A DNA stretch of 64,000 nt from Parapedobacter tibetensis (GTDB lineage Bacteria; Bacteroidota; Bacteroidia; Sphingobacteriales; Sphingobacteriaceae): assembly GCF_024643205.1 (NCBI RefSeq), contig NZ_JAMKQJ010000004.1, forward strand, positions 437,801 to 501,800, read 5' to 3'. A model generated the notes under the pieces. It did not search any database and was not told the origin of the DNA. It saw nothing but the letters and a program-made list of their open reading frames with translations. The position numbers were made by a program, and so were the translations under genes. This document shows positions 45,414 to 54,125 of this stretch, one piece after another. Each line of letters starts with the position of its first letter. Position 1 is the stretch's first letter.

Positions 45414-46418
45414 ATGTTATACGTCGTAATCATATTCCTCTGGGCGTCCATTTGCTTGTATCTATTACTAGGTGGCGCCGATTTTGGTGCCGGCATCGTG
45501 GAACTGGCTGTAGCCAAGAAACACAAGTTGCTAGTAAGGAACATCATGTCACGCGCCATTGGACCCGTTTGGGAAGCCAACCACATGTGGTTAATCATTG
45601 CCATTGTCATCCTCTTCGTTGGCTTCCCCAAAATATACACGACTATGTCCGTGTATATGCACATCCCCCTTGTTGCCATGCTATTAGGCATCATTGCCCG
45701 GGGCACGGCATTCGTTTTCAGGAGCTATGATGCGGTAGAAGATGATTGGCAGCAGGTATATTCTCGGATTTTTACTTGGTCAAGTATGGTGACACCCTTT
45801 TTCCTGGGTATTATCGCAGCCTCTACTGTTTCCCGTACGATAGACCTCCAGGCCACCGATTTCATTTCTGCTTACATAGGCAGTTGGTTGAACTGGTTCG
45901 GGCCAGCTATTGGCCTTTTTACGATCACGATATGTGGGTACCTTGCCGCGACTTACGCCATAGGAACCGTGCGAGATGAGCAACACAAATCATTGGTTAT
46001 CCGTGTTGCCAAGCATATGATCTTTGCTGTAGTTGGGGCCGGTGTGCTGGTCTTCCTTGCTGCCATGTATTCAGGGATACCGTTGATCGACTGGATATTT
46101 GGAGGCCTGATAGGCCAAACAGCAATCCTATTGGCCACGATTTCATTGGCTTTTACATTTATTGCGTTCAAAAAAAGGAAAGCAATAGCTGCCCGTCTGT
46201 TGGCTGGCTTTCAGGTGACGATGATTTTGCTTGCCGCCACTTACCAGCATTATCCGGAACTTATCTTATTCAAAAATGAAGGGGGTTTGTCCCTGATTGA
46301 ACATGCGGGAAATGACCAAACGATTTCATCGCTGGCGTGGGCACTCATGCTGGGCAGCATCTTCATACTTCCCTTTTTATTCTATTTGATGCGTGTGTTT
46401 AGCAAAGAATTACCTTAG
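45414..46418 (+). CDS. cydB: Cytochrome bd oxidase subunit II
   Basis: Partner of CydA, 334 residues with eight to nine helices. Family features: YLLLGGADFGAGIVEL near the N-terminus, IGPVWEANHMWLI (about 47-59), ARGTAFVFR and YQHYPEL. Forms the high-affinity terminal oxidase for low oxygen or stress. Cotranscribed with cydA. Confidence 0.96.
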   Translation: MLYVVIIFLWASICLYLLLGGADFGAGIVELAVAKKHKLLVRNIMSRAIGPVWEANHMWLIIAIVILFVGFPKIYTTMSVYMHIPLVAMLLGIIARGTAFVFRSYDAVEDDWQQVYSRIFTWSSMVTPFFLGIIAASTVSRTIDLQATDFISAYIGSWLNWFGPAIGLFTITICGYLAATYAIGTVRDEQHKSLVIRVAKHMIFAVVGAGVLVFLAAMYSGIPLIDWIFGGLIGQTAILLATISLAFTFIAFKKRKAIAARLLAGFQVTMILLAATYQHYPELILFKNEGGLSLIEHAGNDQTISSLAWALMLGSIFILPFLFYLMRVFSKELP

Positions 46419-46575
46419 CCTATAAATATGACACCACACAAACGTTAAGCTTTTGTAATATCCTTTGATTATTCCGATATTTGCATGGTGACTTGGATTT
46501 GGGAAGCCGAATTTCGATTCATCGGGAGTAGGAAAGTCTCAAATCTCATGTCTAACATCTCAAATCAGACAAAAG

Positions 46576-46902
46576 ATGGTTACGATAACAGAAAAAGCAA
46601 AGCAACATATCCTTGATATCATACGTGATAAAAACTACGACAACACTTATTTTATACGTGTGGCGGTGGAGAGTGGTGGTTGCTCAGGGTTGAGTTATAA
46701 ACTCGACTTCGATAACGAGGAAAAAAAGGGTGATCAGCTATTTGAAGATAACGGTATCAAAATCTGTCTGGATATCAAATCCTATTTGTACTTGGCTGGC
46801 ACTGAGCTTGATTATTCGGATGGCCTCACTGGAAAAGGGTTCGAATTTCACAATCCGAATGCCTCCCGTACGTGTGCTTGTGGAGAGAGTTTCGCGGTAT
46901 AA
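46576..46902 (+). CDS. A-type iron-sulfur carrier (IscA/SufA/HesB)
   Basis: Small scaffold or carrier (108 residues) that passes Fe-S clusters to apoproteins. The three conserved cysteines are present: C36 in SGGCSGLSYKL, and C100 and C102 in the C-terminal CACGESF. It stands alone rather than in a suf operon and converges with bshB1. Assignment to IscA, SufA or ErpA subtype is not possible by eye. Confidence 0.94.
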   Translation: MVTITEKAKQHILDIIRDKNYDNTYFIRVAVESGGCSGLSYKLDFDNEEKKGDQLFEDNGIKICLDIKSYLYLAGTELDYSDGLTGKGFEFHNPNASRTCACGESFAV

Positions 46903-46920
46903 GCATTTCACACCTCCCCC

Positions 46921-47655
46921 CTACTTCAACACAAACAAATCATCTACCCCTAGTAACCTGCGGCATGTAAATCCTTCCGCATGCGTTGCGCCGATATACT
47001 TACCATATTCCCGGGCACGACCCTCGATATACTCAAGAAAATCGGGTTTTGAAATGTACGTTTCGGGTTCGTTTTCCTTATAGGTGCTATTGAAGAATTG
47101 CGATTGAAAGGCTTTTATTGCATCCACTTTCTTTTCCCAATGGTCACTTATATCCACCACAATATCTGGCTTGATGTAATAGTCCTGGATCAGCTGCAAT
47201 ACCAGTCTTGCACGGTGAGGAACTTGGGTACTGTCCTCCTCGATCGTTTCTATTTTCCGCAAGCCAGCCAAAAAAACCGAATCGTTGATTAGGTCGCCCG
47301 CCCGCCCATGGTCGGGATGACGGTCATGCAACGCATTGGAAATGATGATTTCGGGGCGGTATTTACGTATAACCTGGATAACTTTCAACTGATGGGATTC
47401 GTCATTTCTAAAAAACCCATCGCGCAAACCCAAGTTTTCCCGCACTGACAGGCCGAGTATACGAGCCGCATCAAGTGCCTCCATCCCTCTTGTCTCGGGT
47501 GTACCACGGGTGCCCAGTTCTCCACGAGTCAAGTCAACGACTCCAACTTTCCGCCCCATGGACACATGCTTGAGGATGGTGCCGCCACAACCCAGTTCGG
47601 CATCATCAGGATGCACAGCTATCACTAATATATCCAGTTTGTTATTTTCCTTCAT
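46921..47655 (-). CDS. bshB1: Bacillithiol biosynthesis deacetylase BshB1
   Basis: Zn-dependent LmbE-like enzyme that removes the acetyl group from GlcNAc-malate in bacillithiol synthesis. Zn motif HPDD at 15-18 (IAVHPDDAELGCGG), LTRGELGTRG, then HDRHPDHGRAG with the third ligand region, and the BshB1 segment FQSQF near residue 199. Length, 244 residues, fits. bshA and bshC are not in the window. Its promoter carries the palindrome described at 47680-47716. Confidence 0.95.
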   Translation of the reverse strand: MKENNKLDILVIAVHPDDAELGCGGTILKHVSMGRKVGVVDLTRGELGTRGTPETRGMEALDAARILGLSVRENLGLRDGFFRNDESHQLKVIQVIRKYRPEIIISNALHDRHPDHGRAGDLINDSVFLAGLRKIETIEEDSTQVPHRARLVLQLIQDYYIKPDIVVDISDHWEKKVDAIKAFQSQFFNSTYKENEPETYISKPDFLEYIEGRAREYGKYIGATHAEGFTCRRLLGVDDLFVLK

Positions 47656-47679
47656 GTCCGATATTCAACAAGTTCGGCA

Positions 47680-47716
47680 CAAACTTAGATAACTTGCCGT
47701 TTATATACAAGTTATC
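47680..47716 (-). promoter_or_regulatory. Palindrome promoter of bshB1
   Basis: On the minus strand TTG (47710-47708), 20-base spacer, TAAGTTTG (47687-47680). Inverted repeat GATAACTTG (47688-47696) and CAAGTTATC (47708-47716), loop of 11. Both arms differ from those at 18210 and 33612 in the same paired position (C/G instead of A/T). Confidence 0.7.
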
Positions 47717-47725
47717 GGTTCCACA

Positions 47726-48349
47726 TCAAAAATATCGGTAAGTGGGTCGTTCGAGGCTGCGGATTATGTTTTCAATCTCGAAATCCTCTTCCGGATTATA
47801 GGTGTTTTTGAGGTTGTGTCCGAATACCCTTGCAACGGATTGGTAAAAAAAGGCGGTGACACCACCTCGCAGTTCGCGCACAACTTCATAACTGGAATTT
47901 CCAGTCTGGCGGTCGATAAGCTTGATCAATATTTCTCCCTGCGATATGGTGAGGTTCTTCACTTCCCTATTGAACATGTCTTTGATTTCCTTTTCACAGT
48001 CCTTTACCAATCGCTTTTGTTTACGTTTATTAGCGGTTACGGCTAAATCACGGTATAGCTGCTGATACCTGTTTTGTGCAAATTTTGCATAAGGCAGTAC
48101 CTTGATTACATTATACCGCAATCGCATATACCGGGCTTTGTCTTCTGGGCTTTTGAAAATACGTCTCCGCGTTACCTCCACCTCAGGGATCAGCATCCAG
48201 GGCACAAATTCTCCATTTACCACAGTAGTAGGTACCCTAATACGCTGTGGCTGCTGGGCTGTAGACATCTGCGCAATGGTGTCTTGCGCCGCAACTTCGC
48301 CCACAGGTAAAAAAAAACTCAAAAAAAACAACAGCCTTAGATGGCCCAT
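47726..48349 (-). CDS. DUF4294 exported protein
   Basis: Bacteroidota-specific protein of unknown function. A signal peptide (LLFFLSFFLPVGEVAAQD) is cut near residue 21. The DUF4294 domain spans about 60-200: WMLIPEVEVTRRRIF, YMRLRYNVIKVLPYAKFAQ, EKEIKDMFNREVKNLT and LIKLIDRQTGNSSYEVVREL. Length 207 residues, typical. It diverges from relA/spoT; the intergenic stretch has CAAATATA at 48463-48470, which is a TATATTTG -7 element on the minus strand but without a well-placed -33 box. Confidence 0.88.
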   Translation of the reverse strand: MGHLRLLFFLSFFLPVGEVAAQDTIAQMSTAQQPQRIRVPTTVVNGEFVPWMLIPEVEVTRRRIFKSPEDKARYMRLRYNVIKVLPYAKFAQNRYQQLYRDLAVTANKRKQKRLVKDCEKEIKDMFNREVKNLTISQGEILIKLIDRQTGNSSYEVVRELRGGVTAFFYQSVARVFGHNLKNTYNPEEDFEIENIIRSLERPTYRYF

Positions 48350-48501
48350 GTGTATAATAATTACCGCTCCGAGATCCTGTTACAATATTAATTATTATCC
48401 GTATATTTATAAATTAAACGAATAGGTAAACTACTCGTCCAATAATCATATAGATGGATATACAAATATAGTAATTCTTAATACAAAGTGTAAGGTGATA
48501 T

Positions 48502-50709
48502 ATGAAAGAATTAGTGGTTGATTTAGAGGCGGAGAGCAAAGAAATACGCAAAAGATACCGTGCATTGTTACGCGCCTGTAAGCCTACGTTGCAGCGTGGA
48601 GACAAGCAAATGATACGGAAGGCGTTTGATATGGCATTGGACAGCCATATGGATATGCGTCGGAAATCGGGCGAACCTTACATATATCATCCGATAGCTG
48701 TTGCCCAAATTGCCGCCGAGGAAATTGGCCTAGGTACTACGTCCATCGTATGTGCCATGCTACACGATGTGGTAGAGGACACGGATATTTCCCTAGAAGA
48801 CATCGAACGTGAATTTGGCAAGAAAGTGACCCGTATCATTGATGGGTTGACAAAAATATCGGGCATATTTGACCCCAACAGTTCCATGCAGGCCGAGAAT
48901 TTCCGTAAGATGTTGCTTACCCTCGCGGATGATGTGCGGGTTATTCTCATCAAGCTTGCTGACCGACTGCATAACATGCGTACCATGGATTTCATGCCTC
49001 GGGACAAGCAATTGAAAATAGCATCCGAAACGTCGTATCTGTATGCTCCACTGGCGCATCGTCTTGGCCTCTATGCGATCAAGTCCGAATTGGAAGACCT
49101 TTCCATGAAGTATACTGACCCCGACACCTATAAGTTCATTGCCAAGAAGCTGAACGAAAAAAAGGCAGAAAGGGAGCGCTTCGTTTACAATTTTGTGGAA
49201 CCTATCAAGGAGATATTGAATGAGCAAGGCGTCAAAGCCAATGTTTTCGGCAGGCCAAAGTCCATCCACTCCATCTGGAATAAAATGCGCAAGAAATCCA
49301 TTCCTTTTGAAGAAGTGTATGACTTGTTTGCCATCCGGATCATCATTGATTCAGAACCGGAAAACGAAAAGGCCGACTGTTGGAAAGCCTATTCCATTGT
49401 GACCGACCTCTACCGGCCCAACCCGGATAGATTAAGGGATTGGGTTTCATCGCCCAAAGCCAATGGATACGAATCGCTGCATACGACCGTGATGGGTCCG
49501 AAAGGGCAATGGGTGGAAGTTCAAATCCGTACCGTACGGATGAATGAAATTGCCGAAAAGGGATTTGCTGCACACTGGAAGTACAAGGAATCCAATTCAG
49601 ACAGCGGGCTCGATCAATGGATTCATAAAGTGCGAGAAATATTGAGCAATCCGGAACCTAACGCGCTTGATTTCCTCGATGATTTCAAAATGAATCTCTT
49701 TTCTGACGAGATTTTCATCTTTACTCCCAAGGGCGCGCTCATCCAGCTCCCGCACAACGCCACTGCATTGGATTTTGCCTTCGAAATCCATTCCGATCTT
49801 GGAGCCAGTTGTATCGGGGCCAAGGTCAACCACAAGCTGGTACCCTTGAGCCACCAATTGCAGAATGGCGACCAAGTGGAGATCATCACCTCCAGTAAAC
49901 AGACTCCTAAAGAGGATTGGCTGAACTTCGTGGTCACTGCCAAAGCCAAATCCAAAATAAAATCTGCCCTCAAGGAAGAAAAAAGGCGAGTGGCTGAAGA
50001 TGGCAAAGAAATTCTCGAGCGGAAACTGAAGTCACTTAAGATTACCTACAATACCGAAAACATCAACAAACTGACGATGTTTTTTAAATATCCTTCATCG
50101 CAGGAATTGTTTTATAATGTGGCCAAGGGAACCATCGACATTAAAAACCTGAAGGAGTTTGTCCTGAGCGAAAAGACCATAGAACAACAAAACGGACAGC
50201 AGTTCAATTCACATATAAGCGGGTTGGTCGAAAAGATCAACAAAAAGGACTATGAAACGTTGCTAATCGGTGATGATTTGCAAAAAATCGACTACACGCT
50301 CTCCCCTTGTTGTAACCCTATCCCTGGTGATGATGTGTTTGGGTTCATCACCGTCAATGAAGGCATCAAGATACATCGCACCAATTGTCCGAATGCTGCC
50401 AAACTGATGGCCAATTATGGTTACCGTATCGTGAAAGCCAAATGGACGTCGCAGAAAGAACTGGCTTTCCTTACCGGATTGCATATTGTGGGCATCGATG
50501 ATGTGGGGCTTGTAAATAAGATCACAAAGGTCATTTCGGACGATTTCAAAGTGAATATCCGGTCTATTACCATTTCAAGCAACGAGGGTATTTTCGAAGG
50601 GTCCATCATGATTTTCGTTAATGACACGGCACATCTCGAGAATCTTATCGAACATCTTAAGCAAATCAAGGGCATTACAGGGATCACACGTTTTGATTCG
50701 GATAATTGA
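48502..50709 (+). CDS. rel: Bifunctional (p)ppGpp synthetase/hydrolase (Rel/SpoT)
   Basis: Stringent-response enzyme that makes and degrades (p)ppGpp. Hydrolase HD domain with YIYHPIAVAQ, MLHDVVEDT (about 88-96) and KLADRLHNMRTM is intact, so hydrolysis is expected; the synthetase domain has GRPKSIHSIWNKM and KANGYESLHTTV. TGS (FIFTPKGALIQLPHNATALD, about 410-429) and a C-terminal ACT domain (LHIVGIDDVGLVNKITKVI) complete the long form at 735 residues. Single Rel enzymes of this kind are usual in the phylum. fur follows after a 140-base gap with REP-like phrases. Confidence 0.96.
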   Translation: MKELVVDLEAESKEIRKRYRALLRACKPTLQRGDKQMIRKAFDMALDSHMDMRRKSGEPYIYHPIAVAQIAAEEIGLGTTSIVCAMLHDVVEDTDISLEDIEREFGKKVTRIIDGLTKISGIFDPNSSMQAENFRKMLLTLADDVRVILIKLADRLHNMRTMDFMPRDKQLKIASETSYLYAPLAHRLGLYAIKSELEDLSMKYTDPDTYKFIAKKLNEKKAERERFVYNFVEPIKEILNEQGVKANVFGRPKSIHSIWNKMRKKSIPFEEVYDLFAIRIIIDSEPENEKADCWKAYSIVTDLYRPNPDRLRDWVSSPKANGYESLHTTVMGPKGQWVEVQIRTVRMNEIAEKGFAAHWKYKESNSDSGLDQWIHKVREILSNPEPNALDFLDDFKMNLFSDEIFIFTPKGALIQLPHNATALDFAFEIHSDLGASCIGAKVNHKLVPLSHQLQNGDQVEIITSSKQTPKEDWLNFVVTAKAKSKIKSALKEEKRRVAEDGKEILERKLKSLKITYNTENINKLTMFFKYPSSQELFYNVAKGTIDIKNLKEFVLSEKTIEQQNGQQFNSHISGLVEKINKKDYETLLIGDDLQKIDYTLSPCCNPIPGDDVFGFITVNEGIKIHRTNCPNAAKLMANYGYRIVKAKWTSQKELAFLTGLHIVGIDDVGLVNKITKVISDDFKVNIRSITISSNEGIFEGSIMIFVNDTAHLENLIEHLKQIKGITGITRFDSDN

Positions 50710-50790
50710 AGACCGCAAAGGCGCTCTGCTTTCTCGCGAAGGCCGCTAAGGAATGGGCTTGGTGCACTTTGCGTGAAACTGGCAATCTGT
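50705..50790. repeat. REP-like fragment between rel and fur
   Basis: GAAGACCGCAAAGGCGC, CGCGAAGGCCGCTAAGG and CACTTTGCGTGAAAC resemble the phrases at 18395-18490, 19262-19325 and 40005-40045. It lies directly after the rel stop codon. Confidence 0.4.
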
Positions 50791-50800
50791 TGTGCACCCC

Positions 50801-50831
50801 TTGTATATCCGGGCAACTTTATGTAAGTTTG
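50801..50831 (+). promoter_or_regulatory. Promoter of fur
   Basis: TTG at 50801-50803, 20-base spacer, TAAGTTTG at 50824-50831. Transcription would start near 50838, ten bases before the ATG at 50848, so the leader is very short. The palindrome of the similar promoters is not preserved here. Confidence 0.65.
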
Positions 50832-50847
50832 TACATTAAACTTTCGT

Positions 50848-51357
50848 ATGATGACTCAAACGGAAAACTATCAAACAGTAAAAAAGATCTTCGAGGCTTA
50901 TTTGGAGAACAAAGGACTCCGCAAGACTCCGGAACGCTATGCGATCCTTGAAGAAATCTATTCACGGAATGACCACTTCGACGTGGAATCCCTGTATATC
51001 CACATGAAAAACAAGAAATACAGGGTGAGCCGGGCTACGGTGTACAACACCTTGGAGTTGCTTGTATCGTGTGATTTGGTGACCAAACACCAATTTGGTA
51101 AAAACATGGCACAGTTTGAGAAGTCTTACGGATACAAACAGCACGACCATATCATCTGTATCGAATGCGGCAAGGTCGTTGAATTCTGTGACCCGCGCAT
51201 CCATCAAATACAAACCATGATGGGCGAGCTCTTGAAGTTTGAGATCAAGCATCATTCCCTGAATCTGTATGGGGTATGCAGCGATTGTTCGACCAAAAAG
51301 GATACGGTAGGCAGTGTCCGTACTTCCAAAAAAAGGGAATTGGTTGAAACCAATTGA
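50848..51357 (+). CDS. fur: Fur-family transcriptional repressor
   Basis: Metal-dependent repressor of iron (or another metal) uptake. Winged-helix N-domain: GLRKTPERYAILEEIYSRNDHFDVESLY (parts GLRKTPERYAIL and DHFDVESLYIHM) and SRATVYNTLELL. Metal site HDHIICIECGKVVEF with one CxxC pair, a second pair in YGVCSDC. Length, 169 residues including a basic C-terminal tail after residue 150. Fur versus PerR or Zur cannot be decided from sequence alone. Its own promoter lies directly upstream. Confidence 0.92.
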   Translation: MMTQTENYQTVKKIFEAYLENKGLRKTPERYAILEEIYSRNDHFDVESLYIHMKNKKYRVSRATVYNTLELLVSCDLVTKHQFGKNMAQFEKSYGYKQHDHIICIECGKVVEFCDPRIHQIQTMMGELLKFEIKHHSLNLYGVCSDCSTKKDTVGSVRTSKKRELVETN

Positions 51358-51557
51358 GTTATTTCATCCCAACCTATTTTTCGGTGTCGCTAATCGGGTA
51401 AGCATTGGCCACCTTTTCGATTTAAAAATCGGAGAGTATTAAAATAATGTTAGATTTGCCACGAGTTTGGTATTCCCAGTGCGCAATTGGGTTGCGCTAA
51501 TATGCTACCACCTCCACCGATATTAAATGATTTCAATTTTCAATACTAATTTAGACT
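51358..51557. other. Intergenic gap before purA
   Basis: 200 bases without a gene. No strict promoter was found; AATACTAATTTAG at 51541-51553 only loosely resembles the -7 element. No repeat seen. Confidence 0.35.
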
Positions 51558-52832
51558 ATGCAAGTTGATGTGCTTTTGGGCCTACAATGGGGCGACGAAG
51601 GGAAAGGTAAAATTGTGGATGTACTTTGTCCAAAATACGATTTAATTGCCCGTTTCCAGGGCGGACCGAATGCCGGGCATACGTTGGAATTTGATAACCA
51701 AAAATACGTGCTGAATACCATTCCTTCTGGTATTTTTAATAAGGACACGCTCAATCTTATCGGCAATGGAGTGGTCATAGATCCCATCACACTCAAGAGG
51801 GAACTAGATGCGTTGAAAAAAAACGGGTTTGATCCGGTGGCTGATGGAAAGTTGGTCATCGCTCGCAAGGCCCACCTTATATTACCTACCCACCAGCTAC
51901 TCGATGCAGCATCAGAAACTAAAATGGGTGCAGGGAAAATCGGTTCCACGCTCAAGGGTATAGGCCCTACTTACATGGATAAAACTGGTCGAAATGGCAT
52001 ACGTGTGGGCGACACCACACTACCCGATTTCATGGAGCGCTATCAAAAACTGGTGGATAAACATAAGTCAATCTTATCGCACTATGGAGAAATACCTGAT
52101 TTTACTGAACGTGAACAGGCATTTATGGAGGCTGTGGAATTTCTCAAAACAATCCCCCATGTAGATAGCGAGCATTTGGTAAACCAATACCTTCGTGAAG
52201 GCAAACGCGTGCTTGCCGAAGGTGCGCAAGGCACCTTGCTGGATATCGACTTCGGCTCGTATCCATTTGTCACTTCGTCTAACACCACTACAGCCGGTGC
52301 TTGCACAGGATTAGGGATAGCTCCGTCCAAGATCGGCCAAGTTATCGGTATTTTCAAGGCATACTGTACCCGTGTGGGTGGCGGCCCATTTCCAACCGAA
52401 TTGGACAATGAAACAGGAGAAAAACTCCGTCAGCTGGGCCATGAATTTGGTGCCACCACCGGACGGGCACGGCGTACTGGATGGATTGATCTGCCCGCGC
52501 TCAAATATGCCATCATGCTCAATGGGGTTACTGAATTGGTGATGACCAAAGCCGATGTTTTAAGCGGATTTGACACCATAGCGGTGTGCACCCACTACAT
52601 ACAAAATGGTGAAAAAATAGATTATATGCCTTACGATATCGTGAGCATTAAACCTGAGCCAGTTTATGAAAGCCTCCAAGGCTGGAACGAGGACCTATGT
52701 GGAATTACCGGCAAGGATCAAATTCCCCAGACGCTATATAATTATATCCATTACCTCGAACAGCACCTTGGCGTACCCATCAAATACCTTTCTGTAGGAC
52801 CAGATCGTACACAAACGCTGATATTGAGCTAA
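51558..52832 (+). CDS. purA: Adenylosuccinate synthase
   Basis: GTP-dependent enzyme joining IMP and aspartate on the way to AMP. P-loop GDEGKGK at about 11-17, catalytic Asp and His in WGDEG and NAGHT, then GPTYMDKTGRNGIR, the switch region GTLLDIDFGSYPFVTSSNTT (given by LLDIDFGSYPFVTSS) and TTGRARRTGW. The C-terminal base-binding loop SVGPDRTQT is present. Length 424 residues, full. pabB begins seven bases after its stop. Confidence 0.98.
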   Translation: MQVDVLLGLQWGDEGKGKIVDVLCPKYDLIARFQGGPNAGHTLEFDNQKYVLNTIPSGIFNKDTLNLIGNGVVIDPITLKRELDALKKNGFDPVADGKLVIARKAHLILPTHQLLDAASETKMGAGKIGSTLKGIGPTYMDKTGRNGIRVGDTTLPDFMERYQKLVDKHKSILSHYGEIPDFTEREQAFMEAVEFLKTIPHVDSEHLVNQYLREGKRVLAEGAQGTLLDIDFGSYPFVTSSNTTTAGACTGLGIAPSKIGQVIGIFKAYCTRVGGGPFPTELDNETGEKLRQLGHEFGATTGRARRTGWIDLPALKYAIMLNGVTELVMTKADVLSGFDTIAVCTHYIQNGEKIDYMPYDIVSIKPEPVYESLQGWNEDLCGITGKDQIPQTLYNYIHYLEQHLGVPIKYLSVGPDRTQTLILS

Positions 52833-52839
52833 CTCAGCT

Positions 52840-54117
52840 ATGGTATCATTAGCATGCCACCTTGATGATAGTGACACATTCACCCAAAAGGCGTTGCAAT
52901 GGGCAGCCCAGTTTGACGCTGTTTGTTACCTTGACTCCAATGGTTACCGCGACAACTATGGCAATATTGAGGTATTTATCGCCGTAGGTGAATCCGCATC
53001 TTTCACGAGCGATGGACACGATACCTTCGCAAAATTGCAACATTTCATAGATAGCCATCCAAACACATGGATTCCCGGTTTTTTGGGATACGACCTAAAA
53101 AACGAGATCGAAGAGTTGCATTCCCAGCATCCAAACCGTACGGCGTTTCCGGATGCTTACTTCTTTGTGCCAAAATACACTCTACTCATTGGGCGATACA
53201 ATGCAGAGATCAAAGGAGAAAATCCACAAGCCATCATCAAGCAAATTGAGGCTACAGAAATAAATGAGGAACCCTTGGGATTCAAAGGCCGACTAAAATA
53301 CCGGATGACTCGGGGAACTTATTTTTCGGCCTTCGCTGAATTGCAAGACCATATCCATAAAGGTAATTGTTATGAGGTAAACCTTTGCCAAGAGTTTTTT
53401 GCAGAAAACGTCTCCCTTAACCCTCTGGAAGCATATCGGAGGCTTAACGAAGTTTCTCCCACTCCTTTTTCATGCTTTTTCAAGTTTGGAGAGAAATACA
53501 TCCTATCCGCCTCCCCAGAACGCTTCCTATCGAAAAATGGTAGCACATTGCTCTCTCAACCCATAAAGGGTACAGCTCCACGCGGGAGAAATGTTGATGA
53601 AGACGAGCAATTGAAGGCTGCATTGTCTACCAATCCGAAAGAGATCAGTGAGAATATCATGATTGTGGATTTGGTAAGGAATGACCTTACCCGGAGCGCC
53701 AAACCAGGTACCGTGAAAGCATCCGAGTTGTTACAAATACACAGTTTTCGGCAGGTGCATCAATTGATTTCTACCATCACTTGTCAACTACGTGATGGTA
53801 TGAGTGCAACAGCGGCCATCGAAAACACGTTCCCACCCGGATCCATGACCGGAGCACCGAAAATAAGCGCCATGAAATTAATAGACCAATATGAAAACAG
53901 CCGTCGCGGAATATACGCCGGAGCATTGGGTTATTTCAGTCCGCAGGGCAATTTTGATTTCAGCGTGGTCATACGCACCATGGTGTACAATGCAGAGAAT
54001 GGCTACCTCTCCTTTCATACCGGCGGAGCCATCACCGACAATGCCGATCCGGAAAAGGAGTACAATGAATGCTTGCTGAAAGGTAAAGCGCTATTTGAGG
54101 TGTTGAAGAGTCGGTAA
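52840..54117 (+). CDS. pabB: Aminodeoxychorismate synthase component I
   Basis: Chorismate-binding enzyme making aminodeoxychorismate for folate. The decisive feature is PIKGTAPRG with Lys243 in the position of the PabB lysine that attacks chorismate (anthranilate synthases have Ala there). GNCYEVNLCQEF, SASPERFL, NLMIVDLVRNDL-like IMIVDLVRNDLTR, GSMTGAPKISAM and FHTGGAI are the family motifs. At 425 residues the N-terminal domain is short but complete. The amidotransferase PabA and lyase PabC are not adjacent. Translational coupling to purA is likely. Confidence 0.92.
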   Translation: MVSLACHLDDSDTFTQKALQWAAQFDAVCYLDSNGYRDNYGNIEVFIAVGESASFTSDGHDTFAKLQHFIDSHPNTWIPGFLGYDLKNEIEELHSQHPNRTAFPDAYFFVPKYTLLIGRYNAEIKGENPQAIIKQIEATEINEEPLGFKGRLKYRMTRGTYFSAFAELQDHIHKGNCYEVNLCQEFFAENVSLNPLEAYRRLNEVSPTPFSCFFKFGEKYILSASPERFLSKNGSTLLSQPIKGTAPRGRNVDEDEQLKAALSTNPKEISENIMIVDLVRNDLTRSAKPGTVKASELLQIHSFRQVHQLISTITCQLRDGMSATAAIENTFPPGSMTGAPKISAMKLIDQYENSRRGIYAGALGYFSPQGNFDFSVVIRTMVYNAENGYLSFHTGGAITDNADPEKEYNECLLKGKALFEVLKSR

Positions 54118-54125
54118 GCCTATCT

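Noticed and set aside
48793..49269. 158-codon minus-strand frame opposite rel
   Set aside because: Shadow of a highly conserved coding region, no start site or family match.
52840..54117. Anthranilate synthase component I (TrpE)
   Set aside because: The PIKGT lysine is the PabB mark; TrpE proteins have Ala there, and no trp genes are adjacent.
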